Assembly (NCBI GenBank): GCA_900155495.1
Contig: FTLJ01000173.1
Span: 1-64,000, forward strand
DNA length: 64,000 bases
From: Porogramme epimiltina
Taxonomy: Eukaryota > Basidiomycota > Agaricomycetes > Polyporales > Polyporaceae
Reading direction: 5' to 3'
Below the pieces are notes generated by a model. That model searched no databases. It had not been told where the DNA came from and worked only from the letters and a program-made list of their open reading frames with translations. Positions 33,903 to 46,503 of the stretch are shown here, piece after piece. A program made the translations under genes and the position numbers. Every line of letters begins with the position of its first letter. Within the stretch, counting starts at the first letter, position 1.

Positions 33903-35328
33903 ATGGGAAACTCCTTTTCCGAGTTCAAGAAGTTTTGGCCAGCCATCGTGCAGTGGTATCCCCCAAAACCTAAGTTCAACGTCGACCAAATTCCCGACCT
34001 TACCGGACGAGTGGTCATCGTTACTGGTGAGTATCTTTCGCGCTTCGATGTACAACCTCTACCTTTATGCTGAGAGCGACACCTCCTATAGGCGGCTATG
34101 TTGGTATTGGATACGAAACTACCAAGGTATCCCAGCTGTATCCGCGTCTGACGGCATTGTGCTGACGCGAGAGTTCCGCTTTCAGGCCCTACTTCAGCAT
34201 AACGCAAAGGTCTACCTCGCCGCGCGGAGCAAGGGGAAGGCCGACAAGGCGATTGCGTCGCTGAAAGAGCAGACTGGAAAGGAACCTACCTTCCTCGAGC
34301 TCGACCTGTCTGACCTCTCCTCCGTCAAGCAGTGTGCCGAGGAGTTTCTGCGCAGAGAGAGCGAGCTCCACATCCTCTTCAACAACGCGTGAGCACTCAT
34401 ATACTTTCCCAGATGCGCGCCTTCTTACTAGGTCTCGTCTATAGGGGCGTCATGTGGCCTCCCGTAGATATGTTGACCAAGGATGGCTACGACCTGCAGT
34501 GGGGCACGAACGTCGTAGGCCACTTCTACTTCACGGAGCTCCTGATGCCTGCGCTCATCGCGGGTGCTGCAACGTCGCCCGATCACCACGCGCGGGTAGT
34601 CACGACGTCCTCGAGTGGCGCGTACGGGGAGACGCTCCACTTTGAGACGTTCAAAGACGGCCCGGCGCGAAGGAAGATGACAACGGAGAAACTTTACTAC
34701 CAGAGCAAACACGTGCGTATCGCGGACATCTCACTCATATTCGGCTCTAGCGTGCTGGTACTGAATATAACCTCTCGTAGGGAAACGTTGTCGTCGCCCG
34801 GCAGGTCGCGAAGCGATACGGCGACAAGGGCATCATCTCGATCTCCCTCAACCCAGGTGCCCCCTCCGTGCCCTCGTTGCTCTGCGTGCCATCGCTGACT
34901 TCCGTCCGTGCCTGCTGTAGGCAACATCAAGAGCGAGCTGCAGCGCTACATCCCGACTGTAGGGAAATGGATCATGGTGCGTACGCGTACAGCCTCTCTG
35001 TGTCTTCCTACTCCCTTACGTGGAAGGTCATATTCTCACCGCAGAACACTCTTTTCCTATACCCGACGCCCATGGGCGCGCTCACCCAGCTCTACGCGGG
35101 GACGATGCCAGAAGCGCTCAATCACAACGGCGAGGTGCGTCATGGCCAGCTTGTGTGGGGCTCACCATCCGAAAGAGAGCTGATGGAACATGATATCACT
35201 CTCCTGATTTACAGTTCATGATCCCGTTCGCGCGTTTTGGGAAGTGCAGGCCAGAGGCGTACGATGACGAAATCGGGGAGCGGCTTTGGAGATGGCTCGA
35301 GGCAGAGGTGGAGGCGCACCAGGGATAA
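33903..35328 (+). CDS. Short-chain dehydrogenase/reductase (retinol-dehydrogenase-like)
   Basis: NAD(P)-dependent oxidoreductase of the classical SDR family, substrate unknown. Eight exons: 33903-34026, 34092-34126, 34186-34388, 34445-34712, 34781-34856, 34921-34976, 35045-35134 and 35215-35328, giving 321 residues. The cofactor motif TGGYVGIG is at 41-48, NNAG at about 118-121, the active-site Ser in [11 protein letters not shown], and YxxxK as Y206...K210, followed at once by an exon junction. The NPG motif after the active site (SISLNPG) and a C-terminal substrate-binding part are present. The N-terminal lead ([18 protein letters not shown]) is typical of fungal WW-domain-oxidoreductase-like SDRs. 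No membrane anchor is obvious. Confidence 0.95.
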
Positions 35329-36600
35329 GGCGCCCAGTGCTTTCGGCTCTAGTCTCCGCTACCCGCTTCACCTCCACAAAGGTATCGCAGCGCTACTGCT
35401 TTCTGTTGACACTTCATCGTAAAGATCCATTAGACCGCTGTGCCCACGCGATACAACCGGATCGTCACGTGATCACATCTCGGACAAACGACTTTCGCAA
35501 CCTTTGGTGAGCTGAACAAAGAGGTTACACCAGGCAGATCCATATAGTTCGCGAAAGTTCTCGGTCTGTATCCAAACAACATCCCACCTCTCTCTCAGTC
35601 AGACCGAGTCGACTACTACCCCCCAAAACACCCATCTATCGACTATACGAACACAATTATGGCATTCTCTAGCCTCATGAAAGCCGCCTTCGGCCTACTT
35701 TTCGGCTACGACCTCGATGCGCGTGAGTAGCCCCGGTGCTCCAATACTGCGAGAACCCTTTGTTGACTCCAAGGTCATGCGCGCGCCAGTCATCACGGAG
35801 GACGAGACGCGAATGCGTCATGACCGCGCGCTGGGGGCGCCACACGACGGAGACATCGGCGATGCGGAGTTCGACGCACTCGTGCTCGGACAGCCCGGCT
35901 TCTCGCTTTCTGGGCAGGTGCCTCATGCGCGTGCGATGCTGTCGTGGAGGCGGAAGCGGATGGGCGTGCTCTAATGCACCTGGAGAGGTCTTAGGAGATA
36001 GTGGGGGGCCTGAGTACGGGGTCAACGTGATCCGGATGTTAATGCGTATGTATCTACTACAACACACATTATTCACGCACGCTGGTTCGGAATATGGAAG
36101 GAGCACCTCCCAAGACTGTCACATGTGGCGTAATCACCAGTTCGCCAATTTGCAGAGAACGTGAGGTGGTCCCATATGCCCATGACCTACATGGGTTACA
36201 CAACGGGAGCCGAAGAGCGGTCCAGTGAAGGTCTGTCGTAGCAAGAGTGGTCCCACAGAAGCTTCCACCGCACGACGCGCCGGAATGTTGCGGGTTCATT
36301 AGAGAGCAGCCGCCCAGAATGACGAAGAGCTATGGGAGGGTGTTAGTGGAAGCGATGGCCTTGGTGCAATCGCAGTGGCTTGGTGGGACTGGGACTCGTG
36401 AAGGAGACAAGAGGAACGAGGACCGGTGATCATGAATCGTCCGATAAGGGCACGGGGACCGGAGGGCAAGTCATAGGGATGGAGAGAGGTCTGTTCACGC
36501 TCTGGGATGGAGGGGACGGTGTCGGTTTGGCTCTGTTTGGTCCCCACCACCTGCGCCCAGATTTGGCAACGCGCGCCCACACGTCTGGCTAGTTGGTAGT
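35329..36600. other. Gene-poor spacer with a possible orphan exon
   Basis: At 35659 an ATG opens 21 codons (MAFSSLMKAAFGLLFGYDLD) ending at a good GTGAGT donor, like a first exon. No continuation could be assembled. Otherwise nothing recognised. Confidence 0.3.
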
Positions 36601-36730
36601 ACCACCATGATCTGGGACGCGACACAAGTCCCCCAGGCGGAAGGAATGGTGATGTGCAATGAACATATGAACATAGAAATGTTCCGACTGCATCCAGAGA
36701 AAATGATTGCGCTACGAATGCAATGAGAAT
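36601..36730 (+). pseudogene. Relic of the AAA ATPase exon carrying Walker A
   Basis: Matches exon 4 of the ATPase gene at 55358-57805, starting just after the P-loop Lys codon. The translation reads TTMIWDATQVPQAEGMVMC against TTMVLDAMQVVQAEGVAMC in the parent, then MFRLHPEK against VFRLRLGK. A stop codon follows about 40 codons in and the rest is absent. A short, decayed partial copy. Confidence 0.7.
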
Positions 36731-37606
36731 ACCCGGATAAGCTTACGTGCTCCAAAGGAAATATCGTCGGAAAGGTGCACACTACCCCCTAGACTTCCGG
36801 GATTAATGGTGTTGGCAAATGCTAGTAGGTGTGCTCGCTCTAGATATCGGGTGTAGTAAGCAGGTTATCTATGTCGCAACTCAATTACCTCATCTCCAAC
36901 GTCATTTGAGGCGTCGAGCAAGTTTCCCCCAAATACATCCAGACGAGAAAGCTCATCCTTTAAATGTATTGCAGTTATAGCCTGGTACCCGCACAAATAT
37001 TTCCCCACCTCAGATCTTGTAGAGAACCGGACGTTTTGAGCTTGCGCTCTATGCAAGCGTTCACCTGCCTAACTCGACCCATGATAGAGTTGTGAATGAG
37101 GGTATTCGTTCAACTTTTCTCATGTGGAAGTGAAAATGCTACACCCATAGCCCTTGTTAACCCATAACTCCACAGTCTCTGACGTAGATGCCCTTACTAA
37201 TCAACGAGGCCGTAAGCGGTAGAGATGGCCATTCTATCATTTTGAGCAACGAGCTCACGCCTGTCATGGCTAATAATACAAACTTCCTCTCCCCCCTTGA
37301 CTACTTTCTACGCGACATCGTCCAGTTGCTAAAACAATAATACACTGTCATAGCTCTCCGTGGTTACACCAGCATATTCATTCTGTTAATATCAAATGGA
37401 TGATCCTTTACTCACTCAGCCTTTTCTCCTGCCTGGAATACGTGAGTTCTATGCTTATATCTTCGCTGTGATCATTACATTAAGTCAAGAACCTCGTTCT
37501 TCATTCCGCAGAGATTTAGAAACTATGATGCCTACGGCTGATACATGTCAGGAGAATTCCACACACCGGACTTTCAGTTGTCGCATCAATGTGCCTCTCC
37601 AAAGCT
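36731..37606. other. Spacer, no gene seen
   Basis: AT-richer than its surroundings, short frames only. Confidence 0.4.
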
Positions 37607-39897
37607 TCAAACTTCAAAGGGCCAAAGGTGCACCTCCAGCATGTTCCCTGAACCACTGTCAAAATGACTTCTCGTAAGGGATATCTGAACGCCTTGAGGA
37701 GTTGTCCATAAGTCCCAGTAGCCGACGGGCCAGAGGTGCCATCGGCGAGTAGTTCCCTCCTCGACGTGATCCTCATTGCAGTCATGTGAAGGATATTTAG
37801 GATCCAACTCATCCCCGTGCTGTACGGTGATGAATCGAGGGCCGAGGATGACTTCTTTGCGATCGAATGTAGCGTCTTGGCAATCCATAACCTGGTCGTA
37901 TGTGCACCGACCCAGCGTGACAACGAAGTTCGATTCAAATCTCATCATGAACCCTAGGGAAATGGGGGAGCTTCCATCCCACCCATGCACTACCCGAGAT
38001 GTTCCTTCCAGCTTGATTGAGTGTTTGTGCGAGAGAGCTGACAGCATTCCAGGCCCCACGCGGAATGGGGCCACAGGATCGAGACTAAGCCGACACAGAC
38101 GGTCCTGGAGGTCTCCTATAAACCGTGGAGAGTATGGGGGTCGTTGAGAAATGTATATATCCATCCATGTGAAATCGAGGGGAGGATTCGCAGACTTTGG
38201 GTTGAGTGAAATAATACGTAGACCTCTGGCGAGGGGGATGAAGAAGTCTACATAACATAACGTGAGCAAAACACAATCAAATCAATAGTACTCGGTATGG
38301 CCTGATGAATTATACTCACTGCGTGGCCGAGTAGGGTCACGTCGGAGGAGAAGATACACCGCCAGCGCTTCGTTTGATGTCGAGGATGGAGAGGATTCGT
38401 CGCCGTTCGATTCACAGAATATATTCACTAGGATGTAATCATCGTCAGATTTGAAAGGTTTTGTGATAGGAAGGTGTGCCCGAATTCCATTTGGTGTTAT
38501 ATTAAACGAGGGGCTTTCAGCATCCTATGAGTAGGGGTAGAGGATGGATTTCGGGTTGGTTGAATAAATGAATAAATAGAGTATCATTGAGCGACACAGC
38601 GACTTACACTAGGAATAGCACACGGATCATTCTCCCATGTCCTTGTGGAGGTAATGCTTGAGAAGTAGAAATACGATGGTGCCGGTGCGAAAAGATACCC
38701 AAACTCAGGATTGCCCCAGCGTTCATCCTCATCCTCGTTGTCCTCATCCAAATGCTTGACTGCTTCTTCAAGGAGCGTCAGGTCCATATTCACAGTTGAT
38801 TCTTCATCATACCCATCGTCATACCACGCAATGAGGGAGGTGTCGGTCGACGTCCGCATGATCTCCTCCTGCAACCGGTAGAATGCGTTCCGGCCTTCTC
38901 CGTACAGGGTCGGTATGTTGATACCGAAGAGTCCAAATAGACAGTATGCTTCGTCTTCGACTCGCGTTGTTTGGCGATAGGCTGCCCAGGACATGCGCTC
39001 TGCAATACTCATGTCCGTGATTTCTTTCTCAAATCTCAATACACTTGCGGGTGGACTTCCACCCGTGCCCCCTTCCATCTGGTATGCGAGCTCGTATTTG
39101 GTTCCGATGCGGGTCCAGTCGCTTGCCATGAATACTACGACCTTTGGTGCAATGAGTTCTTGCAATGTCCACCCACGTTTATGCCACACGCTGCTCCAGA
39201 GGCCTGGGGGTATTTCACCTATGGTGGGCGCAGGTGGGACGTCACTGAGATATGCATAGCAGACCTCCGAGCGGGAGTAGTACTGGAACATGGAGTTGAT
39301 AGCCTCAGTGAGCTCAGCGCTACTCGTCTTGTCGATGCAGCAAGTGTCTGCCCAGGCCCAATCGAATCCGTGTTCCTCAGCTTTAAGCAGGAACTTGCGG
39401 ATTTTGGGGGATAAGTGGTCGCGGGCGTCGGTCGGTAGGGAGGTGGAGACCATATCCTTCGGGACATTTTCGACGGGAGGATACTGCGTGATAAACGCGG
39501 GAACATGATGAGTAGAGAGCTGAGCCGTAAGACCTGGATCGCGTTCTTGGAGGGTAGAAACAAGTGCTTGCAGCTGAGCGGTAAGGTTCCGCACCTGTAC
39601 AGAGAGGTCGTGTACCTGTGCAGACAAGGAAGAAATGGTCTTCTCTGGATCGTCGCGAGAAGGCGTAGGCGACGATGGAATGTTCTCGGTGCTGCGTGCC
39701 TTCTCCTGGCACTCCTCGAAGACGCTCCGGACTTTTTGAAATGTGTCTTCCTCGTCAGGATCCTTGTCCACGTTGTTCCCCATATAATCTCGCATCGGAT
39801 TCCCCCAGACGTGTGAGATGATTGCGTATCCACCAGGGACATCGTCCGGTTTCGAAAAGAACTTGAGTCCGGCGGTATGTGTATTTAGTAACCACAT
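37607..39897 (-). CDS. HET-domain protein, copy A
   Basis: Heterokaryon-incompatibility-type protein; in fungi HET domains act in self/non-self recognition and regulated cell death, though most members have no tested role. Exons 39897-38608, 38524-38320 and 38247-37607 give 711 residues. The start is MWLLNTHTAGLKFF, the usual basidiomycete HET opening. HET blocks: GYAIISHVWG, then FDWAWADTCCIDKTSSAELTEAINSMFQYY split into the typical motif, CYAYLSDVP, and RGWTLQELIAPKVVVF, ending with VEDEAYCLFGLFGINIPTLYGEG. A coiled-coil-like stretch (SSLSAQVHDLSVQVRNLTAQL) is inserted between the first two blocks. The C-terminal 280 residues are probably beta-rich and unrecognised. Copy B follows directly upstream on the same strand. 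Confidence 0.94.
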
Positions 39898-40799
39898 GAT
39901 ACTGTAGGGCCATGCTGTTAAGATGAAAAAAAGGGTCAAATAAGGAGAATAAAACTTGCGCTGGCAGTGGCCCAGGAGTGAGATCGGCTGGCGGCTTGCG
40001 ATTACAACGTGAGTCCCTGATAAACTTGGCGGAAGACCTTGACAAAAGCTTTTGCAGAAAGTCTAGAGAGCTTTGGCAAAGTGGAAGTCGGGGAATCGAG
40101 ACGATCCTGAGACGAGACCGGGAGGGAGCTTGGTCGTGCACACAGAGAGACGGGCGTTACTGAGGCTTATCGATAACGGTGACCACAGCGAGGCTCTCTG
40201 CAGAGTTTAGCTGGCAGTTGATGCTGTCCCATCCGCCCGTCCACACCATAACTCCGCTCTGCCCGCTCGTGGAAGCCGCGTTAACGTTCATAACCCGACA
40301 GGAAACGTAAAAGAACCAGCACAAGCTGCACATGATCTGCTGCCCGCGTCTCCTCATATGCGCGCGCGACGTCCGGCAGTGATTCATAACACCACCCGCA
40401 AAGCCTCGTCCCTCGCAGGCGGGGGTTGACTTTCCTGAAGGTGGCTGAGGGCGCGGATATGGTCAAACATGTCTAGCAGACGTTTACGGTTGGCTATATC
40501 CCCACAACTTCCGCTTTCCGCCTTTTATTGTTATGGTAGTAGTATCATTCACTGTTCAGTCGGTGTTTAAACTTGAGGTATAATGATAGAATAGCGATAC
40601 ATTTTCACAACCTGTTTCTACACTGGCATATACTTTATATCAAGTGAAGGATCCTTCATTCCCAATGTTCTCCACCTGGGTAGAATTTCAAGATCATTAC
40701 CTAGGTCTCCTCCATTAATATACAAGTCCCTTTTCCTCTTCTGCAGGTATCTATCGATCTATAACGGGATATCGCGATTCACAAGACTGGCACGTTATG
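39898..40799. other. Upstream region of HET copy A
   Basis: Part of the duplicated unit; similar to 43075-43430. No separate gene seen. Confidence 0.5.
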
Positions 40800-43074
40800 T
40801 CAGAGTAATGGACATACCCGATTTTCTGCCACCGTGTCGATGATCTCACAGATGGCATCGAGGTGAACCTCCAACATGTTTCCTGAGCCATTGTCAAAAC
40901 GGCTTCTTGTGAGAGATATTTGAAGGTCTTGAGGTTCATTGTATGTTGCCCGTTGGGCGATGGACTGCATTCTCCATCGGCGCGCGACTCCTGCCTGGAC
41001 ATGGTCTTGCTCGCATATATGTAAACGACATTTAGGTGCCAACTCAGAGCGCTCTTGCACGGTGATGAAGTGAGGGCCGAGGATATCCTCCGAGTCTTTG
41101 GGTCCAGAGATGGCATCTCGACGAGCCATGGCCGGGCCGCGTGTGCACCGTCCCAGTGTGACGACAAATTCAGGAAAATTCCATGCCCGGAGCACCAGCG
41201 AGAGTGGGGAGCTTCCATCCCATACAGGAGATACCTTGAATGTACTCAGGCTTGTGAGTTGGATTCCGTGCTTCCGTGAGAGAGCCGACAGCATAGGGAG
41301 GCCGATGCGGAATGGGGCAGCTGGGTTGAGACTGAGCCGAGATAGGCGTTCGTGGGCGTCGCTCATTAACCTTGGGGAATACGGAGGGCGGGAGGAGATG
41401 TATATCTCCATCCATTGTAGGAAATCAAGTGGAGGGTCCATATCGAGTGATACGAGACGCGGTCTTCTGGCAGGCTCGAAGAAGTCTACACGTCAGAATG
41501 CGAGGCAGCAAACACGGTCACCATAATGAGATCACGATAGTCTAAATACATCAAAGTTGCACACTCACTGTTTGGACGGGTATGGTCACGTCGAAGAAGA
41601 AGGTAAACCGTCGGGGCACAATGAGATGTCGAGAATATGGAAGGCTCGTCATTGTTCAATTTACAGAATATGTTTGCCAGGAAGTAATCGTCGTCCCACT
41701 TTATGACAGGAAGATGTGCACAGATTCCATTTTGAGTTATATTGAACAAGGGAGCTTTAGCACCCTATTGGGAGCGACTGAGTAAGCCAGCTCTCATTCA
41801 GCAACTGAATGACTCACCTTGGAATTGGTACGCATGTCATTCCCCTGGTACATGGTTGTTGACACGATGGAAGAGAGAAAAAAGTTCGATGGCGACGGTG
41901 CGAAGAGGTGCTTGAGGTCAGCATTTTGCGGGCCCTCGTCTTCTTCGCAGAGATGAGCAATCATCTCGTGGAGTTGCTTCCGGCTTCTAACGGTCATCTC
42001 GATGCCAAAGTGTCCACTGGGAAGCCATGCGATGAGAGAAGTGTCGGTCGACGTCCGCATGATCTCTTCCTGTAGCCGGTAGAATGCGTTCCTGCCTTCA
42101 CCATACAGGGTCGGTATGCTGATCCCGAAGAGTCCGAACAGGGAGTATGCCTCGTCTTCAACTCGCGTTGTTTCGCGATTGGCTGCCCAGGACATGCGCT
42201 GTGCAACACTCATTTCCGTGATGTCCTTCTCGAATCGCAGCACGCTTGCCGGAGGGTATCCATTGATCTTCTGCATCTTGTCTGCCAGCTCGTATTTGGT
42301 TCCTATACGCCTCCAGTCGCTCGTCATGAATACCACAACCTTCGGCGCAATGAGCTCCTGCAACGTCCACCCGCGCGTGTGCCACACGCTGTTTATGAAT
42401 CCCCAGGTCACTATACCTTGCGTGGGCAGAGGGGGAACATCACTGAGGTATGCGTAGCACACCTCTGAGCGGGAGTAGTATTGGAACATAGAGTTGATAG
42501 CCTCTGTAAGCTCGGCGCTGCTAGTCTTGTCGATGCAGCAGGTGTCTGCCCAAGCCCAGTCCAATCCGTGCTCCTCAGCTTTGAGGAGGAAGTTCCGGAT
42601 TTTTGGCGATAGGCGGTCGCGGACGTCCGTCAGCATACGTATGGTACACGTGTCAGCATCTCCGGCGATATTATCCGTCGGTAAACACTGTGAGACATGT
42701 GGAGAAACATGATGGGTGGAGAGGAGTGTTGTTAGAGCTGGATCATGTTCTTGAAGGGCGGAAAAGAGTGCTTGGAGCTGTGAGGTGAGATGGTGGACCT
42801 GCGCAGAGAGGTCGTTGACTTGCGCGGACAAGGAAGAGATGGTCTTGACTGAAACATCGTTGGGAGGGAACGCTGAGGCCTCCTGGCGCTCTTCGAATGC
42901 CCTCCGAACTTTTTCAAACGTGTCTTCCTCGTCGGGGTCCTTCTTCACGAATCCTATTCTTTGCCCCCGTGTCGGATTTCCCCAGACGTGGGAGAGGATT
43001 GCATATCCACCAGGAACGTTCTCTGGCCCAGAGAAGAACTTGAGCTCAGCGGTGTGGGTGTTCAGCAACCACAT
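40800..43074 (-). CDS. HET-domain protein, copy B
   Basis: Tandem paralogue of copy A. Exons 43074-41818, 41764-41569 and 41485-40800 give 712 residues. It opens with MWLLNTHTAELKFF and GYAILSHVWG. The core block from WADTCCIDKT through the YLSDVPP region is identical to copy A over a long stretch. The coiled-coil insertion (SSLSAQVNDLSAQVHHLTSQL) and RGWTLQELIAPKVVVF are kept. Divergence is concentrated in the linker after the coiled coil, in the segment after the LYGEGRNAFYRLQEEIMRTS-type motif, and in the C-terminal region, which also ends differently. Both copies look intact, so selection has probably kept both, possibly with different recognition parts. Confidence 0.94.
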
Positions 43075-44817
43075 ATTGCTGTAATTAGATACCATCAAGA
43101 TTAAAAGATCACTGAGCGAAGGAGAACTCACGATGGTTGCCCAACAGTCAGGTTGATAGGCGGCCTGCAGTGATGATGCGGATCCTGATGAACGTCGCGG
43201 GAGGGCTTGAGAAGAGTTGGAGTCAGCAAGCTAGGGAACTAATGTAATGTATGAGGCAGGGGTTTCAGACGATGCCGAAGGGAAGCCTCAGAGCTGTGCA
43301 CCCAGAGAGACGAGCGTTTCTCTGGGGTTCCCTGCGACTGCGGTCACCACGAGGCCCTGAAGTGCTCAGCCGATAGCCAATCCTGTCCCATCCATCCCGA
43401 AAGTCCGTTTCACCGTGCTGGCACTCGTGGGAGCCGTATGCGGGATTGAGTGAGGCCGTAGGATGACTAGTACAGGTCATTGCCCACCTCCGGTGGAAGC
43501 CGATCAAGAGGCGAGGAAGTGTATGATGGTGAACTGTTTCTCAAATCGCGTTGAGCCACATCTCAGATCATCTAAGCCTGCTCTACCAGGCTATGTATGA
43601 GGCAAAGTTCAAAGAAACGTTGAGTACCGAGAACACATGATGGTCGTAGACGAGCAACCGCGAGCACCAAACCGCCAAGGATTTTACCCTGCGGGCGTCT
43701 AGATTGCCTTTTTCGAACGCCATCATGACTGCTTGAGTGCGTGATCGGGTTAAAGCAAGCTTAGACAGCGATACTTATCCCCAAAACCAACGCTGACATC
43801 GTGCGCTAGTCGCCAGTAAGTAACTACCCTTCCCAAGGACGCCAGCCCCACATCAGAGTTGACGTGGGACCAGCTAACATCGGCCACCTCGGAGATATGC
43901 ACATGATGATCCGCCTGGGCCACTGCCACCGACGATCTACCACCCGTCCTTTCACCCAGATTGAAGCAGAGCAGAACCCATTGCGACGTCGTCTCGGCTA
44001 TAGGGCACTACCCGACTGTATGCTAGGTGACAGCATACTGTCCAATAACGTGATACAATGAGCAAGTTGTGCTACTAGTACCCGTGCAAGAACTTGACAC
44101 GTTCACTGCCCCCATACCAGGCATACCTTCAACTCTCCAACATGCGTACCCAGTGTTTGTCACGCCAATGACAGCGCACCTTGGACATTGATCAAGACGA
44201 GGGACATGCCTCTCCATCACGGGATGCATCAGCGTCCAAACGTGCTCGTTGTGGATAAGCTCTCCGGCTTTGCAATATTCCTGACTATGTACCTTGTTTC
44301 GTCTATCCCTTTACTCATTTTCCTATGCTATTCATCCCACTCAGAGAACAGGCTCTTTTTGCTTCCATGAGCGAGTTTGCGAAGGTGGAAATACATCTCA
44401 CCAACTTTCATGCTGCAAAACTGCTGAGGTGATTTCGACCTGTGTCAGTTCCTTGGAGCAATCTTTTACGAATGATCACCACCCGGATGCGACGCGCGTC
44501 GCCAGCACCTGCGGACGCGACGTACAGGAATGTGTTGGTCAGTGTCCAGGAACAACAACTGAGGGATCTGGGGCGCCGGGCCCCTGGGCCACCATCACGC
44601 AAGAACGACCCTGCTTATGTTTGGAATCGCCACAATCTCAGTTCTATTTTCGTTTCCGTACATCGTTTTTGTACAGTACAGCTGGAATAGAACCGCTATA
44701 CACAGGTGGCGCATGTATTAGTCTGAGCAGCCTCGAGAGTGACATCATCGCGCGCGCCACGACTAGCGACGTCACCAGGAGAGAAGTTCAACTCCACCAC
44801 GGCGAATCGCCTCCGGT
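43075..44817. other. Spacer; left part belongs to the HET duplication
   Basis: 43075-43430 is the upstream flank of HET copy B. From there to the cyclin gene I see only short frames without motifs. Confidence 0.45.
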
Positions 44818-45771
44818 TCAGGAGCGCGGGCTGTCACATACTCCTAACGTCGAGCTAGGCGAACCAAACGACGAAAGCCTCTCCCACGAGTCGCACGATG
44901 ATGAAGAACACGCACTCTCCGACGAATTCGAATCGCGCCTCCGACGCGCCGCACCATACGTCGGCGGGCCCGGCTCCGTCCCGCGTCGGTATGGCACGGG
45001 CGGAGCGCCGCGCACAGGGCCCAGAAGAGGCGCGGACGAAGTGCGAGGATGGTGGGGCCGCGTTTGCATAAATCCAGCGTCCAGGAGCGGGGGTACGTCG
45101 AGCGGGCGGGGGCGACGCTGAGACGTGATCGTCGGACTGGGCGGGAAGTACTCCCCGGGTGGCGCGGGGTCGCGGGACAGGGCCAACCACGAGGGAATGT
45201 CCGCGTCGATCATGCTCGTGCGGTTTCTTCCTTGAGAGAGTGTGGGGAGGGGGGCGGCTGCGTTGGTTGAAGTCGCGGGCGGGTGGTCAGGGCGAGGCCT
45301 GTGGCGCCCGAAGTTGCGCTGGACAGCGGCGGTGAAGGCGTCCAGGGCGTCGGGAGCTATGTTGAGGCGATAGTCGAGGTACTTGCACATCTCCCTCTCG
45401 GCGGCGTTGAGTTCCTGGCGGGTGCATATGCCACTGGCCAGGGTGGCGAAAGCGGAGTTACTGTATGAGTCGTCGTGGAGGATCTTGTTCGCGAGCATGA
45501 AAGCGGTGAGGAAGAGTCGGTGATGGGTGGTCCATGTGGACGAAGAAAGACGATGATCGAAGCGTTCCGCGAGCACGGCAAGAAGGTAGAGCGCGACGTA
45601 CACGTATGTCGGTGGAAGCATGGTCTTGTATATGGTGTATGCAATAAAGTCGTTTAGTGGCGGGATGGGTATGGCTGGTTCACGGTCCAGGTTCTTGAAG
45701 TGGCTCTCGATGAAATTGGCAGAGAGCTGGGCGAGGGGGTTGGACTTCCAAGAGTGGGGTGGGCTCGTCAT
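44818..45771 (-). CDS. PCL/PHO80-type cyclin 1
   Basis: Cyclin-box protein, probably partner of a Pho85/CDK5-like kinase. Single exon, 317 residues. The cyclin box covers about residues 15-150: LSANFIESHFKNLDRE, IPPLNDFIAYTIYKT, YVYVALYLLAVLAERF, HRLFLTAFMLANKILHDDSYSN and EREMCKYLDYRLNI are the usual helices. The remainder is Pro/Ser-rich and probably unstructured, ending in a run of serines, a possible phospho-regulation region. The ATG at 45771 is chosen; the frame stays open ten codons upstream to a CAG acceptor, so a short first exon like that of the cyclin at 50649-51281 may exist. One of four cyclin genes on this strand within 10 kb. Confidence 0.9.
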   Translation of the reverse strand: MTSPPHSWKSNPLAQLSANFIESHFKNLDREPAIPIPPLNDFIAYTIYKTMLPPTYVYVALYLLAVLAERFDHRLSSSTWTTHHRLFLTAFMLANKILHDDSYSNSAFATLASGICTRQELNAAEREMCKYLDYRLNIAPDALDAFTAAVQRNFGRHRPRPDHPPATSTNAAAPLPTLSQGRNRTSMIDADIPSWLALSRDPAPPGEYFPPSPTITSQRRPRPLDVPPLLDAGFMQTRPHHPRTSSAPLLGPVRGAPPVPYRRGTEPGPPTYGAARRRRDSNSSESACSSSSCDSWERLSSFGSPSSTLGVCDSPRS

Positions 45772-46503
45772 TCTACTTCGTATGGTGGTGGGTGTTTGCA
45801 ATGTGACTGAAAGGCGAGGATTAGCTTCTATAAAGAGATGAGAGATAGGACGAAGATATGCTGCCCAAGATCCAAGACGTGGGGGCGTGATAGGTTGAGT
45901 GCAAACTTTGTGTGGGCTTTATGCTTGTGGCCTTCGAAAGGCATTGATCAATGGTTTCAGCCAACTGGCCACAAACGTGGTCAAGACCACGTGAAGGTTG
46001 AGAGCCCATTGTTCGGTGACGAATTTGCACACTCATCGCTCTGGCGTGGTCCTATATACCTGTAACCGTTGAATTCTCGATCAATATCTTCATACAGGTT
46101 GCCGCAGGAAACTGAGAGAAGGGTAGGAAGCGAAGGTTATGAACGTCCCCACCAGAGGGCAGAGGGGATCCTTCCACCCTTCATGAGATCCGGAGTTTCA
46201 CGAGCAGCGCTGATGCTACAAAGATGAGCTCCACTGCTCCAGTGTCGCGCTTCAAGGGTTCATGCCCAGGTTTCAGCGCAGAGGTCGCTTATATGTGGAG
46301 GTTGAATACACATGCGATACTTGGTAGAGATAAGCCACGAGTGTCTTCGAGGGTTTTCTAGGAGGGACTTGAGATATCGATTAGCTGCGGGGCATGCTTA
46401 CAGCAGCCCGTTCAGACGGCTGAATGTATTCGCGGCCTTGGATCGAGTCAGTTGTAGGCGGATAAAGGCAGTAAATGCCAAGCGCCCGTCACGGCAGCGA
46501 AAC
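45772..46503. other. Divergent spacer between cyclin 1 and GNAT gene
   Basis: A GTATATAGG element near 46050 on the minus strand may serve the cyclin if an upstream exon exists. No gene seen. Confidence 0.4.

Larger units (their letters stand above)
37607..43440. repeat. Tandem duplication containing two HET genes
   Basis: Unit A (37607 to about 40290) and unit B (40800 to about 43430) match in gene order, intron positions and upstream flank. Shared flank signals include the block around 40140-40260 against 43295-43430 (GAGAGACGxGCGTT, then TGTCCCATCC). The unit period is about 3.2 kb, same orientation. Confidence 0.8.

Noticed and set aside
44294..45121. 275-codon plus-strand frame
   Set aside because: Antisense shadow of the cyclin 1 tail, with no domain of its own.
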